Shown: positions 11,992 through 21,092 of the stretch, piece by piece | How the letters are laid out: every line of letters begins with the position of its first letter | Position numbering within the stretch: the stretch's first letter is position 1 | Source: Saccharum officinarum | Lineage: Eukaryota; Streptophyta; Magnoliopsida; Poales; Poaceae | Assembly (NCBI GenBank): GCA_020631735.1 | Contig: CM036209.1 | Span: 5,741,451-5,805,450, forward strand | Direction: 5' to 3' | Length of the DNA stretch: 64,000 nucleotides | Program-made: the position numbers and the translations under genes | Notes under the pieces: generated by a model | What the model saw: only the letters and a program-made list of their open reading frames with translations | Database searches by the model: none | Told to the model about the DNA's origin: nothing

Positions 11992-12239
11992 TCGACATAG
12001 CACGGTCACCGTCGCCTAGGGACTGTATTGTTTCCTTGTTACAGGGTATACACACAGAGGCAGCAGTAGTAGGATGATTGAGAAAAACACTTGCAAGATT
12101 GTTTGGAGCAGCGAGAGGGGGGATTTTTTTCTGAATGTAAAAGTATAATATCAGCAGTAGGGCCGTCATATTAAAACACTAGAGAGTGAAATGGGGATAC
12201 AGTTTTGGGAGATTATGCAGAAATGCGCTAATATTTTGC

Positions 12240-12490
12240 TCTCTTTTGCATAGTCATAGGATGTTTGGTTTGAGGAATTAAACCATTTTTAGATGCCATG
12301 GAATATGATGAGCTCATTCCTTAAATTTACTGGAATGACTTCATTTCTCAAATTAGCTTGATAGGAATAAAGTGATGATGCATTAACCCATTCATTCCAT
12401 TCCACAAACAAAATAAAAAAAATGAAGAATAAAAAGACGATAGGCTAATTCATTCCTCAAACCAACCTCAAACCAAACACCCTGGCTGAT
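12240..12490. repeat. MITE with TGTTTGGTTTGAGG terminal inverted repeats
   Basis: The left end aggatgtttggtttgagg and the right end cctcaaaccaaacaccct are inverted repeats differing at one base. The interior is AT-rich with attcattcc words and no coding potential. It lies about 250 bp downstream of the lyase stop codon. The target duplication is unclear, so the superfamily (hAT or Harbinger type) is not assigned. Confidence 0.65.
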
Positions 12491-12783
12491 GTATAGAATA
12501 AATACTCCCTCTATAGTCAAATTTGTATAGTACTTAAAATTTTAGAAGTGGCACGGTCTCTAATAGAGATATATACTTACATTTCACCATCTTTTCCTAT
12601 ATAGTTATAGTATGGTCATAATGTATATTCAATAAAATGCAACAAATTTCTGAGATTACAAAAATGCCTTTAGGACAAATCTATGCATGTGTGTCGCGTT
12701 CCCAAATAATAAGACTTTAAAGCTTCATCACTGAATATTTTTTCGCAGCTAGTACACAAATAAGAGCTAGTTGGTTTGGATTT

Positions 12784-12930
12784 GAGCTTTTTACCTGTAT
12801 GACTCTGAAAAAAAATGCATCTTCCTTGTGTGGTCCTTTTTTATTTGAACTTACCTTTATAGCTCTAAAACGAAATTTTCTTACTTCTATAGCCTTTCGT
12901 CTGTTTTGAGCACTTGACGGTGTTAAGTCA
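12784..12930 (+). repeat. Left terminal inverted repeat of the Mutator-like element
   Basis: Begins GAGCTTTTTACCTGTATGAC and pairs with the right end (19772 downwards) with scattered mismatches and small indels through the block ACGAAATTTTCTTACTTC and the following TATAGCCTTTC word. It is preceded directly by the 9-bp duplication at 12775-12783. Confidence 0.85.
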
Positions 12931-13404
12931 AGGGTAAAATGACCATGACCATTTTACCTCTTGCGAAAAAAATAAAATGCAGAGTTTTATTTGTCTCTTG
13001 TACATTTTGAGTAATATTACGCAAATAAATTCACACATAACAGTACATAATAACACACATAATCAAGTGCACAAATACATTGCAATAAAATGAGCTTATC
13101 AAATCAAATGCATAAAAATTAAACAAATGCATTGCAATTAACCATAGTTTCATACTCCCATAATTAAAGTCACACAAATTAAAAGTGTCATTTCAAACAT
13201 AATTGGTCTTACATACAACGAGCTCCAATCGGGCTATTGCTAGACTCCACTATTGTGCGTTCATTAAAATTTCATTAATCATTTAACAAGGACGAGTTCA
13301 CTAGAACATAGCACTGCCACCAGCAACACAAACAAGTTTTCAAAAGAAAAAAAAAGAAACACAAATGACACGCAACACTAGCATATACAAGCATTGGGCT
13401 GACT

Positions 13405-13738
13405 GTAGGGGAGCACTGTACATCCGGACTCTGTAGCGGTCTGGTACTGTAGCCGAAAACACCGTAGCATTCGTTACTGTTCACAAAATTGGGACCGGCC
13501 GGATTCAGAGTACTGTAGTTCACGGGTACTGTAGCATCACGAAACACTGTGCGCGGGACGTTTAGTACCTACTGAGGTCGTTCAACCAGCTTAAATATCA
13601 GGGCCAGGGACACGTAGTAACTTTCGGTTAACCGTTTTGAGCGAAACGAGGACGAAAGCTCAAGCGGGTTGCTATGCAGGTGAGACCACTCCTCGGTAGA
13701 GTGGCCCTAGACCATGTATGCTGGGAATGGACGTTACA
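13405..13738 (-). mobile_element. LTR-like fragment inserted in the captured BAHD sequence
   Basis: On the minus strand the block starts TGTAACGTCC at 13738, exactly where BAHD homology stops. It continues through GGCCACTCTACCGAGGAGTGG and GCTCAAAACGGTTAACC, followed by several gctacagtac words. This is the style of grass gypsy LTR starts (TGTAAC). The other end and a target duplication could not be placed, so it is probably truncated near 13405. Confidence 0.5.
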
Positions 13739-14052
13739 CCCCATGAGTTGACAAACTGCATGGTGCCGACACGAAGCCGCCACACTTGAACTTGGTCACC
13801 ATGCATGTCCATGGATCGATCGCCCATTGTTATCGTACCTGGGCTGCAAGCAGCGGCATCTCGAGTATGTTCTTGGCGTTGGGGACGTTGTACACGAGCC
13901 TGCCGAGCATGGAGGCGTCGCCGATGTCCGCCATGGCGCAGTCCGCCTCAGCCTCCACGAACACGGCACCTTCGCCCGTGCAGTCCACGACCAGCTTCCC
14001 CTCGCCTGATCGAGATCGCCAGCCACCCAGCGAGCAGGTAGTAGTGGTCGAG
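13739..14052 (-). pseudogene. BAHD acyltransferase fragment, middle part (captured in the MULE)
   Basis: Reading leftward, the frame gives HYYLLAGWLAIS, then after a frameshift GKLVVDCTGEGAVFVEAEAD, LGRLVYNVPNAKNILEMPLL and AAQ. This matches the conserved middle of hydroxycinnamoyl/fatty-alcohol type BAHD transferases. An intron remnant of about 39 bp (starting gtacg) follows the Gln codon, at a position where BAHD genes often have an intron. Then come VTKFKCGGF and MQFVNSWG, with the segment that should carry the HxxxD catalytic motif deleted. It cannot encode an active enzyme. The closest subgroup by its motifs is omega-hydroxypalmitate O-feruloyl transferase (suberin), which is my inference. 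Confidence 0.8.
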
Positions 14053-16299
14053 TGTGGCAGAATCGCCTAATCTAATGCCCTCCCAAGAGTACTCGTCTTC
14101 TATTAGACATTAAGTACCCAGGAGAGAACACTAAACTACGTGATTCCGTCGAGCACACCGTAAGGGAGAACTCGAAGATCCATATTTTTTTATATCAGAA
14201 TCACAAATGAGAGAGTAAAGCTTACAACATCCTTACCATTTCTTACATCACTTTTAGTACAACATCAGAGTAATTCATTATGTAGTTATAACAGCGGAAT
14301 ATAAAATATTATCAGAGTTCAACGGAAATAAAACCATTTAATGATAAGATAAACATTACATTAAGAACGTTTAATTGCATGAAATGATAACAGATTAATA
14401 GTATTTTCGTTGTAAACTTTTAGTAAGAGTTTTTAATAAATAAACTCTACTCCGCGTCGCAAAGGAAATCCTCGCTGAGCCCACCAGGAGGTTTCCACAC
14501 ACAAGTGTCAGCTTATCAGCACCTGTCACCTATAACAGGGTAGAACAAACCCTGAGTACTCAATTGTACTCCGCAAGACTTACCCGTCAGGAGGAAAGAA
14601 AAAAAAACTCCCAGGATTATGCAAGGCTTTTTTGCTTGTGAGTTTCTTATTTGCGAGAAGCAACACTAAGAGTGTGTCCTTAATTTCGTACTTTTAATAG
14701 CCATATTTTATTTCTTATCCAACCTTCTATGTAAGCACCTAGTCTATAACCAAGCAGGGTTGAGCAAAAGGAACCATTTCTTCATCTTTCAACTGCCAGT
14801 TCTTACTACGATGCCAGAGCGTAGTCAAGTCGTACCGTCACACAGAAATAGCGATTCGCGAATCAATATGCCCAGCTGGGTGCCCCGAAAACACACGCCT
14901 TGCTTGTACCCCGGGCACAAGCAAGACCAACCCGTTTCACTCCTGTCAAGGGGTCCAGGTACCCGTTCGAGCTCAGACTCTAAGCCCCTAACACTGCAGG
15001 CCCGACCTCAGTATGGTGCTTAGACCTCCTCAACCCAATATATATGACCACCCTAAAAAGCCGGTCCGAAAAGAGCCGGAACCAATGACAAAAGAGAAAC
15101 GAGTCTTTCCGCCCCCATAAGCAAGTATATGCTCGGGATAATAAATATGTGACTTGACCAGGATCCATGCAACGAACGGTCATTAATTGACACAGGCGGA
15201 ACAAATGCAACCAGAGCCCCGCTCTGTTGCGCAACCAGGTCCAAGTCCATCTAACCCGTTCCGTCCGGTCTCCAATTATCCCTATACATTTATATTACAT
15301 GTGATAGTAACATGATAATAGTAACAATAATATATTTCCTATCTCTCGCGAGTGACAGACAATCACTTGACTTCTACCGGAGTCCTGTAGCATAGCAATC
15401 TACACGATCCTAACATACTAGTAAGACTCATGGGATCAGGATATTTATATGCAAGTGAGTTTCATTCAACTCCTTAAAACTTAATGCACAAGCATAAAAT
15501 AAAGTGCCGAATAATAGAGGTTATGCACCGGGGCTTGCCTAGGTAAGATTTAACCAAAAGTTAGCATTTCGTCATGGCGGCACGATCCTTCGGACACCAC
15601 CCTTTCGGCTATTCCAGATGACTTCGCGATCCATCCTCGTTCCTATTATAATAAATGTGAATGCAACGTAAAAACGTAAATAATCAATGACAGGCGCAAC
15701 ACTTAAATTATGATTTCGCCATGTATTAGGCTACACATCCACATTGTCAACTACGGCGTTATTTCCCATCAAGTATTTTAGTTATACAGTCTCTAGGTGT
15801 TTCTTTATTTTATTTTATCGATTTAATATATATTCGAACTAGGGCTCAATTGTTATTCTAGCAAACTAATTATTTAGGTCTACAAAAATTACAGAGGGCA
15901 CATAATAATACTACAAAGCTACTGTAGAATTTTCAAAGCTAACACTATCATCATTTTGCCACAAAAATTCCTACAAGTTTATATTACAAATAGTATCAAG
16001 CATCTTGGTTTAATTATAGTATCCTAAAAATACTATAAAACTATATGAACAAGGTATACTATCTGCTAGGCCATGATTTTAAGGTCCTAACAAAATTGGT
16101 TTCACTATTTTTAGGCCTCTACATAATTTTATTTTGAATTAACAGAATCAGTTTAGGATCTAAATTAGAACGCACTAACCAAATTGCTTTGAAAAAGGAA
16201 AAAGCAAGCGGCCCAGCAGTGTGTGGCTTGCGCGCACGAAGCAGCCCAGCCGACCCACGACTAGGCGAGTTGGCCCAGCAGCAAATCGTGGCCCGCGCG

Positions 16300-16861
16300 T
16301 AGAGATGGCAACGGGTACCCGAAACCTGAGTACCCGACGGGTATTACCCGATAAAGAGGCGGGTATGGAATGAATTTTCTACCCGTGGGTATGTTATTGG
16401 GCAAAATCCTATACCCATCGGGTATGGCGGGTACGGGTGCGGGTGTATACTACCCATACCCGCATACCCGCGGGTAAGACATACCCGCAAAAATAACTAG
16501 TCAACCTCAGTTATTTTAGCGCATATAAGTCATGAATTTGACCCATTGAACATCCACTATATTTCTAGTAGATTGCCTTTGTTGTAACGATGCTAATAAT
16601 ATTTGTTAGCATGTTTGTAACTTGTTGGAAGCTTAGAATGATTTATTTTTGCATGTGACTATGTGATATTTTTAGGTAATTTTCGGGTATGCTATCGGGT
16701 ACGGGTTACCCGTCGGGTGAGAATTACCCGGCGGGTACGGGTATGGAACTATTTTTTTACCTGCATGCGGGTACGGGTAACCCGACGGGTAAAATTTTAC
16801 GGGTGCGGGTACGGGTACGGGTGGGCACTACCCGTCGGGTACGTACCCGTTGCCATCTCTA
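16300..16861. mobile_element. hAT-type MITE, 562 bp, with perfect 8-bp target duplication
   Basis: The ends TAGAGATGGCAACGGGTACC and its inverse (ending CCGTTGCCATCTCTA) form terminal inverted repeats. The perfect 8-bp duplication CCCGCGCG flanks it at 16292-16299 and 16862-16869, the hAT signature. The subterminal regions are packed with gggtacccg / cgggtac words in both orientations, typical of transposase-binding arrays. There is no transposase, so it is non-autonomous. It is nested in the solo LTR at 14053-19256. Confidence 0.93.
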
Positions 16862-17654
16862 CCCGCGCGCAGCCGACGATTTCGCAAAACGAACCCTTAG
16901 CTTCCAACGAATTAACCCGCAGTACGTCAAGCACTACACGATGCTATTCACTAGAGTCACAATATATGCATTAAGAACCCTAGAAAAACTTCTATTCTAT
17001 TTTTCTCACCCTGGAGCGCATAGCAGAGCAGAGCACGTGACGGGGACCGGCCGGCTCGCGCTGCTTCGGCTCAGTGGGTGACCGGCGACGAAGGAGGCGG
17101 TGCGCAGAGGCAGCGGCGGTCCTAGCCGCATGCACGGGCGGCGGCTGCTCGGCCGGGCATGACCGGCGGAGGCGGCGTGCGGCAGCGTTTACGGCGCGGC
17201 GACCCCCGGGCGGCGGAGAGGCTGGCAAACTGCATGGGGTCCCGCGCGCCCTCGGGCTGGCCAAGGCAAGGCCCGAGCCAGCCCCCTGGCGTCTTGCCCA
17301 CGCGAGCCATGGTGGCGGGCACGCCCGCTACGGCAGGCGGCGCCGGCGGCTCCCGGCGCGGAAAAACCAGGCGAGCGCGTACAGGGCAAGAGAGAAGCGA
17401 GGCAGGGCGGTGGTGCCGGTGGTCGAGCATAGGAAGGGACCGAGTGGAGGAAACGGCGGTGGCCGAGCTCGAGCCCGACGGTGGCCATGGCTGGCGCTTG
17501 CGTTCAGCGAGCAGAGCGAGAGAGAGGGCCGAGGACAGAGAGACAGCAAGGATGAACGAGGAGCCGTGCGTGCATGCCTCCTCCTAAAGCTAGGCGCAGC
17601 AGGCAGGGCAGCAGGGGCAGCGACAGACGCCAGCGTGGGTGGCCTGGGCGCGGC

Positions 17655-18280
17655 TCTAGTTTACCCCCTCAACTAGGAAACGGTCTAATTTACCCCCTGA
17701 ACTTTGCAAAACTGGCCAAATCACCCCCTCGAGCGGATTTTGCTACAGTAACAACAGGTTGCTACAGTAACAGTAGTTTTGTCCTTTTCTTTTTTATTTA
17801 TTTCGTCTGAATCTTTGAAAAATCATAGTAAATCACAAAAAAATCATAAAAAAAATCCAATTTTGTTGGACTCCACATGAGTAGATCTACACAGTGAACA
17901 TATAATATAGTATGCTTTAGTATAAAGTTTTTGTTGTAAATTTTGATCTATTTTTTTCTGTAATTAATTTGAATAATTCATACAACAAAAACTTTGTACT
18001 AAAGCATACTATATTATATATTCACTGTGTAGATATACTCATGTGGAGTCCAACAAAATTAAATTTTCCATTTTATGATTTTTTTGTGATTTACTATGAT
18101 TTTTCAAAGATTCAGACGAAATAAATAAAAAAGAAAAGGACAAAAATAATGTTACTGTAGCAAAACCGTTGTTACTGTAGCAAAACCGCCGTCCAAAACC
18201 ACTTGAGGGGGTGATTTGGCCGGTTTTGCAAAGTTCAAGGGGTAAATTAGACCGTTTCATAGTTGAGGGGGTAAACTAGA
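17655..18280. repeat. Foldback element with about 285-300 bp arms and a 40-bp loop
   Basis: The whole 626 bp is an inverted repeat: the left arm 17655-17938 pairs with the right arm 17981-18280. The ends are tctagtttaccccctcaact and its inverse. Both arms carry accccctgaactttgcaaaa, gctacagtaac, gactccacatgagtaga and a long AT-rich inner part. The outer TCTAGA/TCTAGA context is compatible with a TA target duplication (17657-17658 and 18277-18278). No protein is encoded. If transcribed it would form a very long RNA hairpin. It is nested in the solo LTR. Confidence 0.85.
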
Positions 18281-19256
18281 CCGCAAGTAGACTTTTTCCA
18301 CTATCTTTGCCGTGGCTCAGGGTGATGGGACAACGTGAGTAGGGGCTGGTCGGCGTGCAACGTGGGAGATGAACTGAACGTGAACACGTGGTGGCGAGGT
18401 CAGCTGGCTGCGTGCTTGCCCCCTTGCTGTGCGCTTGTACAAGTGCATTGAATTCGCATGCTGCTGCTAGTGTTGCATGTGTGTCTCCTCCTTGAATGCC
18501 TATGCATTTTGCGTTGCGTGTTGGTGCTACTACTGATTCAGCAGAAGGGAGAGGGAGAGAGAGGAGGATGGGTCCCATAGCGCATACGGCGAGGTGAGGT
18601 AGTGGGGCCAACGTGTCGCGGTGGTGTGCGAGCACCGCGGCAACCAACACAAATACGACCCATACTAAGCTCAAGTGCTCACTCAGAAGCAACCGACTAA
18701 ATAAAAATATAAGGATAGTGCTTTAGTATTTTTATTAGAGTTTAAATGCCAAAACGGCAAGGTCTAACCTTGTCTCCAACTAGAAAGGTTTTCGAGGGTT
18801 CGGTTATGACTACCCGTCATTGGCACTTTTGCCGTAATTTTTAACAGATCTAAATCTTGTTATGCTCAACTAACCAACATCTCATGCAATAATTTATACC
18901 TTATTTCACGCCCTAACAAAATATGTAGGCATTGTTTAATTATTTTGCACCATATTATTATCCCAAAATGGCACCTTTTAATTATAGACTCGTTTAACGA
19001 AATCGTTTTTTTTCATGCCGAACGTTTAAAACAACTTATCCTATTTTTCTTATTAGAATTTCATGAGCACGTTCGCACATCAATTAAACTACTTACACTA
19101 TTCATTTATCTTTTTCTTACCCCAAAAGCGAGTCATGTAGAGCTGTTTTCTCATTCCCTGCGAGTTTAAAATTTAAAATCCGAGAAACTTGTTTTGATAA
19201 TTTTTCTTAAGCCTTAATTATCGTGCTAAGTAAGCTCGTAACACCAGGGTGTTCCA

Positions 19257-19480
19257 ACGAGCACCTTCGCCAGCGACTCCCTTCAGCACGTCGTAGGCGC
19301 TGATTCCGTCACCGGAGCCGTTTGCCGCCCTGAAGCAGTACACGTTCTGCACAATGACGACAATGTTCTAGTCCAGGTTGGAGAGGTAGTAGAGGCCGCT
19401 GGGTGTCTCCTCCGCCAGCGGCACCAGCGACGGCTCCCCCTGCTGCTCGATGCACAGCTCGAACACACCCTGCAGGAGAT
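19257..19480 (-). pseudogene. BAHD acyltransferase fragment, N-terminal part (captured in the MULE)
   Basis: The minus-strand reading gives GEPSLVPLAEETPSGLYYLS, then NLD, a stop codon, NIVVIVQNVYCF and DVLKGVAGEGA. This is the N-terminal region of a BAHD acyltransferase, with an in-frame TAG where family members have a polar residue. The frame continues across the solo LTR into the fragment at 13739-14052: removing the LTR and one duplication copy joins the codons for a K-V-L-x-H-Y-Y stretch. By family knowledge such enzymes move acyl groups from CoA onto alcohols or amines. This copy is dead. Confidence 0.8.
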
Positions 19481-19589
19481 CCGGGGGCCGAAGATCCCTG
19501 CGGCGGCGGCGGAGCCCTCCCCCAGCCTCGGTCTCGTGTGTTTCCACCCGCTCAGTGTTGTTCTGGATCAGATGCCGCGGTATTGGCAG

Positions 19590-19772
19590 AAACACAGAAG
19601 GACAATTTAGACATTTTGCTTACCAAACAGTGGGCAAACTAACAGTGTACCCTAACACACTTGACAGAAGGCCATAGAAGAAAGAAAATTTCGTATCGGG
19701 GCCATACAGCTAAGTTCAAAAGAAAAAAGGCCGAAGATGCATTTTTTTCAGGGCCATACAGGTAAAAAGCTC
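19590..19772 (-). repeat. Right terminal inverted repeat of the Mutator-like element
   Basis: Inverse partner of the left end at 12784. It ends ...CATACAGGTAAAAAGCTC at 19772 and is followed by the 9-bp duplication TTTGGATTT at 19773-19781. It pairs clearly over its outer roughly 130 bp; the inner limit is approximate. Confidence 0.85.
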
Positions 19773-19781
19773 TTTGGATTT

Positions 19782-21092
19782 TCTATGGTGAAACATATTG
19801 ATCACTCAGAGTTAAATCATCAAATTGACACGGGTGCTTGTAGATTTACCAATTACTTGCTTGTATTTTTTTAGAAATACGTGGCTCACTAAACTATAAA
19901 TGTACACCTAAAAGTTAGTATTTTGCTCATGTCTTTTCGACAGAGCAATCAATCCTATTACATCTTAGATTGTTTTTAATTTGAAGAGTATCGAGCAAAT
20001 ACCCTTAGTTTCTTTTTAAATTAAAGGACAATGTTATTAATCAATGACAAATCTTTTTTTTGTTTGGGAATCAATCAATGACAAATCTATATACCAGGAA
20101 TACTCCCTCCCTCACAAAAGCATTTCTAGTTTATTTTATGGAGGATAGGTTAATAAGAGGAAGGGAAATTACTATAATACCCATCAATATATCACCTACT
20201 CTCTTCATCCTATAATATAAAGGACGTAGAGTTCAGAATTTATAACAAAAATAGAAGGTAATTCTGGGTTCTGAGCCTCCTCTCTCCTTTGTCTTTTGTG
20301 GTAGGAAATATTGAGTTTAAACTTTTAGTGTAAACCAAAACAAACAACATTAATTAAAAAAATAACAACTAAACTACTCCGTCCATTCTAATTAGTGAGA
20401 GGTAAAGTGATCTTTTGCCAGACTTGCTATTTTGTCTAAAAATCGCTTAGATTTCCACATTACATGACGGAGGGAGCACAACAAATGGTAGGTGCTATCT
20501 AAATTTTTAAATATCAAGATTACACTGACAAACGTTAATTAAAATGACAAGAACTAATTAGTTTTATTTTAATGATGGGAAGACATGGGGTTAGATTATG
20601 CTAAAAATGGGTACAATTATGGACAATTTTTGAATGCTAAGAGCATCTCCATGACTTTTGTAAAATAACTACCTATTTTTGGTTTTTTAGCAAAAAGAAA
20701 AAAACCCCTCCAACAATTTGGTAAAGGAAAACACTTATATATGGATACTGGGAGTATTATTATGAATGAATGAATACATGTGGCGGCCAGTTTAGCTAGA
20801 GCACCATCATGACATCTCAACATTAGAAATGCATGGCCCGGCCCTGTCCTTCATGACAAAATATTGGCGTATGCAAAAAGCTTTGGTAGATGTATGCGTA
20901 CTGTTTGCCAAATGATCGAGATATTAAGAAGTCATCATGGTAACTCAGTACACATATATATCTGTCCCTTTGTAATCGGATCGGCCAACAAAACATCAAA
21001 CGGAAGCAAAAAATAAAGCAAGTCATAGCATGCACCATGCAGACTCAAAGCGACCATTACCACTTGAAATTTGATCCATCTCATACGTGGCC
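19782..21092. other. Intergenic region upstream of the auxin-conjugate hydrolase
   Basis: AT-rich DNA without genes. It contains one edge of a Stowaway-like element near 20102 (ctccctccctcac) and a short Stowaway relic at 20377-20476. The last few hundred bases should include the promoter of the ILR1-like gene, but I saw no decisive core element. Confidence 0.5.
20377..20476. repeat. Short Stowaway-type MITE
   Basis: The left terminus ctccgtccattctaa follows a TA (20375-20376), and the right terminus gacggagggag is the inverse of the Stowaway consensus ctccctccgtc. The right flank is CA rather than TA, so the duplication has decayed. It is 100 bp, AT-rich and non-coding. Confidence 0.65.

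Larger units (their letters stand above)
14053..19256 (-). mobile_element. Solo LTR of a large gypsy-type retrotransposon, with nested insertions
   Basis: On the minus strand it begins TGGAACACCCTGGTGTTACG (from 19256) and ends TCTGCCACA (at 14053), the TG...CA form of an LTR. It is flanked by near-identical 5-bp duplications, tcgag (14048-14052) and acgag (19257-19261). Both sides join BAHD coding sequence in frame once the block is removed. The total is 5204 bp, about 4.0 kb after subtracting the hAT MITE and the foldback. It shares blocks with the solo LTR at 53494-57729, such as the ctgagtac...caagacttacccg stretch near 14550 and caccggggcttgcct near 15527. No internal coding region was seen. 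The GC-rich 17.0-17.65 kb part is a normal GC-rich LTR segment, not a gene. Confidence 0.85.
12784..19772. mobile_element. Mutator-like element carrying a captured gene fragment (Pack-MULE type)
   Basis: Both ends start GAGCTTTTTACCTGTATG and pair as inverted repeats for roughly 130 bp or more (12784 onwards against the reverse complement of 19772 backwards). Shared inner blocks are AAAAATGCATCTTC, TTTGAACTTA and ACGAAATTTTCTT. A perfect 9-bp direct duplication TTTGGATTT flanks it (12775-12783 and 19773-19781), the size expected of Mutator-family insertion. No transposase was seen. Between the ends lie two parts of a BAHD acyltransferase gene, an LTR-like fragment (about 13405-13738) and a 5.2-kb solo LTR. 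Without the later insertions the element would be about 1.4-1.5 kb, a normal Pack-MULE size. Confidence 0.88.

Noticed and set aside
10759..12009. 416-codon minus-strand open frame
   Set aside because: Antisense shadow of the last, GC-rich exon of the rhamnogalacturonate lyase gene.
12240..12490. Assignment of this MITE to hAT or Harbinger by its target duplication
   Set aside because: The terminal repeats are clear, but neither an 8-bp nor a TWA-type 3-bp duplication matches at the edges, so no superfamily was given.
13786..14070. 94-codon plus-strand frame
   Set aside because: Antisense to the BAHD fragment; the minus strand gives the conserved protein motifs.
17074..17676. 200-codon open frame on the plus strand and its overlapping frames
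   Set aside because: Arg/Gly/Ala-rich reading of a GC-rich part of the solo LTR. Comparable GC-rich DNA with spurious frames occurs in the other solo LTR at 55.65-56.7 kb. No domain or splice logic.
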